NCBI GenBank assembly: GCA_043778625.1
Contig: JAYWFU010000138.1
Coordinates: 1-12,410 of the forward strand
Reading direction: 5' to 3'
From: JACMRI01 sp043778625
Lineage (GTDB): Bacteria > Bacteroidota > Bacteroidia > UBA4408
DNA length: 12,410 nt
Shown here: in pieces, positions 7,430 through 12,410 of the stretch
Layout of the letters: each line of letters begins with the position of its first letter
How positions within the stretch are numbered: position 1 is the first letter of the stretch
Translations under genes and position numbers: made by a program
The notes under the pieces: model-generated
Seen by the model: only the letters and a program-made list of their open reading frames with translations
What the model was told of the DNA's origin: nothing
The model's database searches: none

Positions 7430-9064
7430 TTAATTAACTGTTTTTTGATTTCTGGCATAACTCGTTACTAGTTCTATAGTATTATCAAGCACATCACTTA
7501 GTGCCACAATATATGCGTTTGGCTTAGCGTGTTGTAATGCGTGTTGTAGTGGCTCAATACTATTTGCTACATACTCCCACGACTTATTAGCATCTATTTG
7601 ATGTATGCCCTCTACAATTAAATTTACAATAGCTTGAGCGGTGCGCCCGCGCAAAAACTTTTCTTGTTTAATAATTATATGGTCAAACATTTGTGCTGAT
7701 ATTCGACCTAAATCACGTATATCATCATCTCTCCTATCGCCTGTGCCTACTATAATTCCAATTTTTTGTGGCGCAATAACTGTGGTTAAAAATTGTTTAA
7801 TACCCTTAAATCCTTCAGCATTGTGTGCAAAATCAACTAATAATGTGCAACTATCAATTTCAAAAATATTCATACGTCCTGGGGTTTGCTCCACCGATGG
7901 TATAAACGATAATAAACTAGAAGCAATATCATCTAACTCAATACCATGTACATAGCTGGCAATGGTTGCAGCTAGTGCATTTTGTATCATAAACGATAAG
8001 CTACCATTAAACGTAATAGGTATGCCCGACGCTGGTGCTACACACATTTTATTAGCACCATGCCATATATTTACACTATTATTTTGATATACCGCTGCTA
8101 TACCACCACTAGCGCAATGAGCTGTTATTATTGGGTTGTGGGCATTCATACTAAAATAAGCAATAGTGCCTTTGGTGAGTTTAGCAATAGGTAAAGAGTA
8201 TTCGTCATCGGCATTTAAAATAGTGTAACCGTTGGGTTTAACAACACTGGCCACAACGCCTTTTACTTGTGCCATATCAGCAAGGGTATGTATGTCGCTT
8301 AGGCCCATGTGGTCGGGCTGTATGTTAGTAATTACGGCTACATCGCAGGTAGCAAACCCTAACCCTGCACGTAGTATGCCGCCACGAGCGGTTTCTAACA
8401 CCGCAAAATTAACGGCAGAGTTTTGTAATATTGTTTGTGCGCTTATAGGTCCTGTGGTGTCGCCATCTTCGAGCAATTTATTATTAACATAAATACCATC
8501 GCTGGTGGTATAGCCTACAGTGTATGATTTGTTTTTAAAAATATGTGCTATTAAACGTGTGGTAGTAGTTTTGCCATTAGTACCCGTAATAGCTATAATA
8601 GGTATGGCTGTATTGTTGTGCGTAATGTTAACATCGGTATCAATAACAGCCGCTAACTTATGTAGTTGAGTTAATTCAATTGATAAATTAAATGGAGCAT
8701 TATTGGTTACATAATTAATTAATTGTACGGCTATTTGCGCCACAGTTTCTCCCACTTGCTCGTGCTGGTAGGCATATACACAATTATACTGCATGGCATC
8801 AATTGTAGTGTGTACCGCACTAAAATTACAGGTGTAATTAAGTTGGTTTTGTAGCGCTAAGGCAATTACATTAACTAATTGCGGGAGTGTTGTGTTAAGA
8901 GTTACAGTAGTAGCAAGGCTGGGTAACAAGTTGGTTAATGTGTTAATTTGCACATCGTTCAGTATTGATAATTCTAGCGTATTAATTTTAGTTACAATTA
9001 ACTTATGTTCATCAATAGACCAATAATTAGGGCCACGCATTATTTTGGTAGATATTATTTTCAT
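7430..9064 (-). CDS. Cyanophycin synthetase-like Mur ligase lacking the ATP-grasp domain
   Basis: The protein has 544 residues against about 870-900 for cyanophycin synthetase (CphA). Residues 1 to about 142 match the CphA N domain: the start MKIISTKIMRGPNYWSIDEH corresponds to the family's LRGPNYWS start, and HEQVGETVAQIAVQLINYV matches its end. The CphA HIVEH-like stretch is here QLVNVIALALQ, so its histidines are lost. The central ATP-grasp domain, which adds Asp in CphA, is absent, and after a 10-residue linker the Mur ligase domain begins. Its motifs are intact: P-loop GTNGKTT 161-167, LETARGGILR 223-232, QPDHMG 249-254, NADDE 284-288, TPGRMN 394-399, DFAHN 411-415 and GTGDRRDDD 440-448. 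The inferred activity is ATP-dependent addition of an amino acid (Arg in CphA) to an acceptor carboxylate. The start is fixed by the N-domain match and by a promoter just upstream. Not a frameshift product: the frame is continuous. Confidence 0.88.
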   Translation of the reverse strand: MKIISTKIMRGPNYWSIDEHKLIVTKINTLELSILNDVQINTLTNLLPSLATTVTLNTTLPQLVNVIALALQNQLNYTCNFSAVHTTIDAMQYNCVYAYQHEQVGETVAQIAVQLINYVTNNAPFNLSIELTQLHKLAAVIDTDVNITHNNTAIPIIAITGTNGKTTTTRLIAHIFKNKSYTVGYTTSDGIYVNNKLLEDGDTTGPISAQTILQNSAVNFAVLETARGGILRAGLGFATCDVAVITNIQPDHMGLSDIHTLADMAQVKGVVASVVKPNGYTILNADDEYSLPIAKLTKGTIAYFSMNAHNPIITAHCASGGIAAVYQNNSVNIWHGANKMCVAPASGIPITFNGSLSFMIQNALAATIASYVHGIELDDIASSLLSFIPSVEQTPGRMNIFEIDSCTLLVDFAHNAEGFKGIKQFLTTVIAPQKIGIIVGTGDRRDDDIRDLGRISAQMFDHIIIKQEKFLRGRTAQAIVNLIVEGIHQIDANKSWEYVANSIEPLQHALQHAKPNAYIVALSDVLDNTIELVTSYARNQKTVN

Positions 9065-9105
9065 TGTAAACTATAAGTGAGTGTTGAATTAAAACTTTGC
9101 CATAT

Positions 9106-9137
9106 CAAATATACCTGCAAATAATTACACCTACAAA
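9106..9137 (-). promoter_or_regulatory. Bacteroidota-type promoter for the CphA-like ligase gene
   Basis: On the minus strand TTTG (9137-9134), 20 nt, then TATATTTG (9113-9106): both elements are exact. The -7 box ends 41 nt before the start codon at 9064, which gives a leader of about 35 nt. It probably serves the downstream protease gene as well. Confidence 0.68.
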
Positions 9138-9269
9138 TTAAAAATAAATGAGGCAGACTAAACTCGTATTACAAAAACACTAAATGAACATCCCATGTGG
9201 CTTGGTCTCCAATATGTTTTTGAACATTTTTTATGAGCGCTAAATCTTATTTTAATTTATTATCGTAAA

Positions 9270-9277
9270 TAGTTTTG
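9270..9277 (+). promoter_or_regulatory. Probable -7 element for the DUF4394 gene
   Basis: TAGTTTTG fits TAnnTTTG and ends 31 nt before the start codon, followed by an A-rich leader typical of the phylum. The expected -33 position holds only AT-rich sequence without TTTG, so the promoter is weaker or depends on another factor. The remainder of the 9138-9269 divergent gap shows nothing I can name. Confidence 0.42.
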
Positions 9278-9308
9278 TAATTAAAATAAATTCCAAAAAC
9301 AAAAAAAC

Positions 9309-11246
9309 ATGAAAAAAACATTTACAAAAAAAATTAAGTTGAGCGGTATTGCTCTTTTATTATCAGCTGCTTGTAGCCAACAAAGTAATGCACAAATTAT
9401 TTATGGTACCGTTGGTAGTAGTAGTTTGGTGAGTTTTAATGCAACAACGCCAGGTACAATAATAGGAAGCATAGCTATTACAGGTGTTACGGCTGGCCAA
9501 ACTATTGAAGGGCTAGATTTTAGACCAAACACTGGTCAATTGTACGCCTTAGGATACGATAAAAGCTTAGGCATGTATCAGCTTTATACTATTAACAGCA
9601 CTACTGGTGTTGCTACTGCAATAAATACTGCCACAAGTATTGCTTTGGGCAACGGCCCTATTGGTTTTGATTTTAACCCAACTGTTGATCGTATTAGAGT
9701 AGTTGCAGCAAATGGTGGTAATTTTCGTTTACACCCTGTTACTGGATTAATTGTTGCTACCGACGGCACATTGGCTTACAGTGTTGGCGATGCTAACGCG
9801 GGAGTATCGCCTAAAATTGCGGCTGGTGCTTACACTAACAGTTATATTGGTGCTGGCACAACGGCTCTTTACGATTATGACAATGCATTAAATGTTATTG
9901 CTTTACAAAACCCACCAAATACTGGAGCTTTAAATACAATAGGTTCGTCGGGTATTATAACCAATGTTAGTACTCCACTTGCTGATATGGATATTTTTTA
10001 TGATAATACTACCGCTACCAACAAAGCATATTTATTAGCTAACACTTCTAGTTCGGTAGCAACTTCAAACTTATATTCTATTGACCTTGCTACAGGCGCA
10101 GCTACTATAATAAATACGGTTGGCGGTGCTAATCCAGTTTCAAATATTGCGGTACTTATTGATAGAACTGTACCAGCTTTAACTGGGCAATTAGCCTACG
10201 GATTAACTGGTTCAAATTTAATTTCGTTTGACACACAAAACCCTAACTTTATTAGAACCATAAGCGCAATTACAGGTGTTACAGCAGGGCAAGCAATTGT
10301 GGGCATGGATTTTAGACCCGCAACTAATAGCCTATATGCTTTGGGTTATAACGCTACCAGTGGCGATGCACAATTATACACCATTAACACAGCTACTGCT
10401 GTTGCTACTGCTGTAAATACTACCCCTACAGTTTTATCGCTTGGTACGTCAAATATTGGTTTTGATTTTAATCCAACTGTTGATAGAATTAGAGTGGTGT
10501 CTAACAACGACAACAATTATCGTTTGAACCCTATTACTGGAGCTTTAGCTGCTACCGATTCTGTTTTGAAATACTCAACAGGAGATTCAAATTTTGGGGC
10601 TAATCCTAATGTTGGAAGTATTGCTTACATAAATAGTTTTTCGGGCGCTACTACTACTACACTTTATAATTACGACGAAATACTTAATGTGCTTACAACC
10701 CAAGTACCACCAAATAATGGTACTTTAAACACTATTGGTGGTTCAGGTATTATGGTTAACGCTAGCGATGCAACAATTGATATGGATATTTACTATGATG
10801 TTACAAACTCAACAAACTTAGCATTTCTATCAGCTAATACTGCTACATCAACACTCGATAATTTATATTCAGTTAATTTAACTTCAGGCGCAACTACGTT
10901 AATTGGTAAAATCGGATTTGGAATTCCGGTAAAAGATATTGCAATTGAAAATTCGGCTAGCACTGTTGGTAATATTGAATTTAAGAAAAATGAAGTTACT
11001 AACTTCGCTAATGTTTTTCCAAATCCATTAAATGATCTAGCCACAATTTTTGTAAAAAATAGCAATGTTGCAGTTATTAATGTTATAAATATTTATGGTA
11101 AATCAATAGTAATTGAAACGAGTGTACAAGTAATTTCGGGCAATACAGTTATTAACTGGAACACAAGTAACTTGGCTAAAGGTGTTTATTTTGTCACGGT
11201 TACAGACGAAAACAGTAATCAACAAGTAATAAAAATTGTTAAGTAA
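9309..11246 (+). CDS. Secreted protein with two DUF4394 domains and a type A T9SS sorting domain
   Basis: The protein has 645 residues. Residues 1-28 form an export signal with a Lys-rich start and hydrophobic core. It contains SAAC (Cys22, a poor lipobox with Ser at -3) and then SNAQ, a normal signal peptidase I site, so the lipoprotein reading is less likely. Residues 29-285 and 293-547 are two DUF4394 domains, each with G(L/M)DFRP..LYALGY, IGFDFNPTVDRIRVV, a GD(A/S)N repeat and DMDI(F/Y)YD. DUF4394 repeats suggest a beta-propeller-like fold; the function is not established. Residues 565-645 are a type A T9SS domain: NVFPNP, INIYGK, WNTSNLAKGVYFVTV and a basic KIVK end. Export by the type IX system to the surface or medium follows. 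The gene stands alone, divergent from the ligase gene and closed by a strong terminator. No enzyme motif was seen. Confidence 0.9.
   Translation: MKKTFTKKIKLSGIALLLSAACSQQSNAQIIYGTVGSSSLVSFNATTPGTIIGSIAITGVTAGQTIEGLDFRPNTGQLYALGYDKSLGMYQLYTINSTTGVATAINTATSIALGNGPIGFDFNPTVDRIRVVAANGGNFRLHPVTGLIVATDGTLAYSVGDANAGVSPKIAAGAYTNSYIGAGTTALYDYDNALNVIALQNPPNTGALNTIGSSGIITNVSTPLADMDIFYDNTTATNKAYLLANTSSSVATSNLYSIDLATGAATIINTVGGANPVSNIAVLIDRTVPALTGQLAYGLTGSNLISFDTQNPNFIRTISAITGVTAGQAIVGMDFRPATNSLYALGYNATSGDAQLYTINTATAVATAVNTTPTVLSLGTSNIGFDFNPTVDRIRVVSNNDNNYRLNPITGALAATDSVLKYSTGDSNFGANPNVGSIAYINSFSGATTTTLYNYDEILNVLTTQVPPNNGTLNTIGGSGIMVNASDATIDMDIYYDVTNSTNLAFLSANTATSTLDNLYSVNLTSGATTLIGKIGFGIPVKDIAIENSASTVGNIEFKKNEVTNFANVFPNPLNDLATIFVKNSNVAVINVINIYGKSIVIETSVQVISGNTVINWNTSNLAKGVYFVTVTDENSNQQVIKIVK
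9393..10949 (+). repeat. Tandem duplication encoding the two DUF4394 domains
   Basis: Equivalent motifs sit 264-265 residues apart throughout both copies. The DNA is also alike: the IGFDFNPTVDRIRVV coding stretch at 9660 reappears at 10455, exactly 795 nt later, with few changes, mostly at third codon positions. This indicates an internal gene duplication. Confidence 0.8.
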
Positions 11247-11262
11247 TTTTTAATTAAATGAT

Positions 11263-11297
11263 AAAAAAGAGACAACCGAAAAGTTGTCTCTTTTTTT
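11263..11297 (+). terminator. Strong Rho-independent terminator after the DUF4394 gene
   Basis: A perfect 14-bp stem (GAGACAAC core extended by A/T pairs) has a 6-nt loop and a run of seven T, starting 17 nt after the stop codon. It is the clearest intrinsic terminator in the window and marks the left limit of the decayed IS region. Confidence 0.9.
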
Positions 11298-11333
11298 ATT
11301 ATAGAAGGGTAGATTCAAGTAATAAATGTAACA

Positions 11334-11676
11334 CTATGCTACTGGTTTAATTTTCTCTTCAAATATTTCATTTGGAGTTTTAAATCCAAATCTTTTTACG
11401 GGAGATTGTTTTTTTTAATTGTTTTCGTGAGGGCTTCGCCGTTCTGGGTCTGTTGTTTAATGTTTTTATTACCCTAATAACTTCCTCTTATGTTATTAGT
11501 TTAAAGTTATATTTTTTAGGGAAATACTGTTTAATTAATCCATTCAAATTTTCGTTAGCACCACGTTCCCAACTAGCATATTGATTAGCAAAAAAGTAGT
11601 TAATACTTAGCCTTTTAGCTATGTTTTTATGCTGTGCAAATTCCTTTCCATTATCTGAGGTAATTGTATATGGATT
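11334..11676 (-). pseudogene. IS30-family transposase remnant (C-terminal catalytic part only)
   Basis: Read on the minus strand, the fragment gives TITSDNGKEFA (catalytic Asp codon 11653-11655), then SWERGANENLNGLIKQYFPK (catalytic Glu codon 11551-11553) with 33 residues between, the spacing of IS30-type DDE enzymes. Next comes an in-frame TAA at 11488-11490, in frame with EEVIRVIKTLNNRP after it, so a single substitution probably made the stop. After NNRP a 46-nt insertion (11400-11445) shifts the frame. The frame then resumes as VKRFGFKTPNEIF and ends at a TAG at 11334-11336. The N-terminal helix-turn-helix and first catalytic Asp are missing, and upstream of about 11676 the homology fades. 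No terminal inverted repeats were recognised. The element is dead. Confidence 0.85.
11400..11445. other. 46-nt insertion inside the transposase remnant
   Basis: Removing these bases restores an uninterrupted NNRPVKRFGFKTPNEIF reading. GGG stands at the start of the insert (11400-11402) and directly after it (11446-11448), consistent with 43 nt plus a 3-nt target duplication, although three bases prove little. Its core, GTGAGGGCTTCGCCGTTC, is far richer in G and C than the surroundings. Confidence 0.6.
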
Positions 11677-11776
11677 GTTTTGATTTGTAATTAATAGAAA
11701 TGTTAGGGTGTATTTTTAACCCAATGTTAAAAGCCTTGTCATTATTAGCATTACATGTAGTGTTAGCTAATAATAA

Positions 11777-11806
11777 ACCCATAATGTACAGTAGTACATT
11801 ATGGGT
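11777..11806 (-). terminator. Hairpin after the 177-residue hypothetical gene
   Basis: A perfect 13-bp stem (ACCCATAATGTAC and its complement) has a 4-nt loop, 7 nt beyond the stop codon at 11814-11816. On the minus strand it is followed by T-rich sequence, so it probably ends transcription of the minus-strand gene. The stretch 11677-11776 between it and the transposase remnant holds nothing I can assign. Confidence 0.65.
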
Positions 11807-11813
11807 AATTAGT

Positions 11814-12347
11814 TTAAAAATCATACGACTCTTTAGATAGTTTTTTTAAGTTTTTTTCTCCTTTTAATCTAAAATAAACACCAACATAGCCAATAGTAAT
11901 ACCTCCTGCCAAAATAATAATTTGTTTTGGGCTAAAAAATAATTGGGAGGTACTGGTAATATTTTTATAAAAATTATCATATAAAACACTACTCATAAAT
12001 ACTGGTGCCGTGAGCGACCATATGATTAAGTATTGATTAGCCTTTCTATTATTTACTAAATACTTATCAAAATTTAATTTCACACTAGGATTTGTAAGAT
12101 TTAAGTATGGAATAAGTTTTTTGCCATTCCTACCTATTTTCTCAAACTGATTAGAGTTAGGACTTTTGAAATAGACAGGAGAATTTGAACTGTTAATATT
12201 ACCTAAATTTTCAAACTTTATTTCTCGCGAAAAAATTACATTTTTCATCTTACCAATTTCAACACTTTGCGCTAAAGTTTTTGAAATTGATAATGTTAGA
12301 AATAAATAAATAAATTTGGGTCTATGACGTTTGGTGTGGGTAATCAA
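11814..12347 (-). CDS. Hypothetical exported or membrane protein
   Basis: I do not recognise a family. The 177-residue reading begins with a basic stretch (HTKRHRPK), a hydrophobic segment and TLAQS, which looks like a signal peptide cut near residue 26-28. A polar middle part (about 30-105) follows, then two hydrophobic segments near 106-123 and 141-160, and a Lys-rich end. The start is uncertain: 12347 is a TTG codon, an in-frame stop lies just upstream, and the first in-frame ATG (codon 34) would remove the export signal. I keep TTG because the signal-like sequence makes sense only with an upstream start; a 5' frameshift or truncation is the alternative. The hairpin after it supports a real transcription unit. 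Only 63 nt remain to the window end, and no clear promoter is visible there. Confidence 0.55.
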   Translation of the reverse strand: MITHTKRHRPKFIYLFLTLSISKTLAQSVEIGKMKNVIFSREIKFENLGNINSSNSPVYFKSPNSNQFEKIGRNGKKLIPYLNLTNPSVKLNFDKYLVNNRKANQYLIIWSLTAPVFMSSVLYDNFYKNITSTSQLFFSPKQIIILAGGITIGYVGVYFRLKGEKNLKKLSKESYDF

Positions 12348-12410
12348 ATTTTAGTTTAGCGGTAAGAAAATAAATCATATTAATAAAGTTCTCTGTTTTT
12401 CTATATCCCC

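Noticed and set aside
9309..9392. Lipoprotein signal (Cys22) in the DUF4394 protein
   Set aside because: The residue at -3 is Ser rather than Leu or a similar residue, and a good signal peptidase I site (SNAQ) follows. With a T9SS tail, ordinary cleavage is more likely, although not proven.
11651..11782. 43-codon minus-strand reading frame between the hairpin and the transposase remnant
   Set aside because: Its start codon lies within the terminator hairpin, it runs out of frame into transposase sequence, and it shows no recognisable motif.

Overview
The window is an AT-rich stretch of chromosome from a member of the Bacteroidota. Three things support this. Two large exported proteins end in type IX secretion (T9SS) sorting domains, one type B (gliding-motility-type) and one type A. 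Several genes are preceded by Bacteroidota-type promoters (TTTG, about 20 nt, TAnnTTTG) with A/T-rich leaders and no obvious Shine-Dalgarno. The gene families (BI-1, bacterial GH3, PKD-repeat T9SS cargo, DUF4394) are also typical of the phylum. I cannot name the genus.

Layout: (1) 1-699, 3' part of a Bax inhibitor-1 family membrane protein running in from the left, ended by a strong terminator. (2) 990-4622, a 1210-residue secreted protein with about eight PKD-like repeats and a type B T9SS domain. (3) 4774-6937, a two-gene unit with its own promoter: a GH3-family acyl-acid amido synthetase and, 4 nt later, a LysE/RhtB-type exporter. (4) 9064-6950 on the minus strand, a cyanophycin-synthetase-like Mur ligase that lacks the ATP-grasp domain, followed by a RimB-type retropepsin-like protease. 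(5) 9309-11246, a secreted protein with two tandem DUF4394 propeller-like domains and a type A T9SS domain. (6) 11298-12410, a decayed stretch with an IS30-family transposase remnant (premature stop plus a 46-nt insertion), then a small hypothetical exported or membrane protein on the minus strand.

How the genes may work together: the GH3 and LysE genes are almost certainly co-transcribed, and a synthetase-plus-exporter role is plausible but inferred. The Mur ligase/protease pair resembles the RimK/RimB logic (an amino-acid ligase with a dedicated peptidase), but with a CphA-derived ligase reduced to its N and Mur domains. This is the most unusual item in the window. The two T9SS cargo proteins are probably independent surface or secreted proteins. 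No CRISPR array, tRNA, rRNA or intact mobile element was seen.
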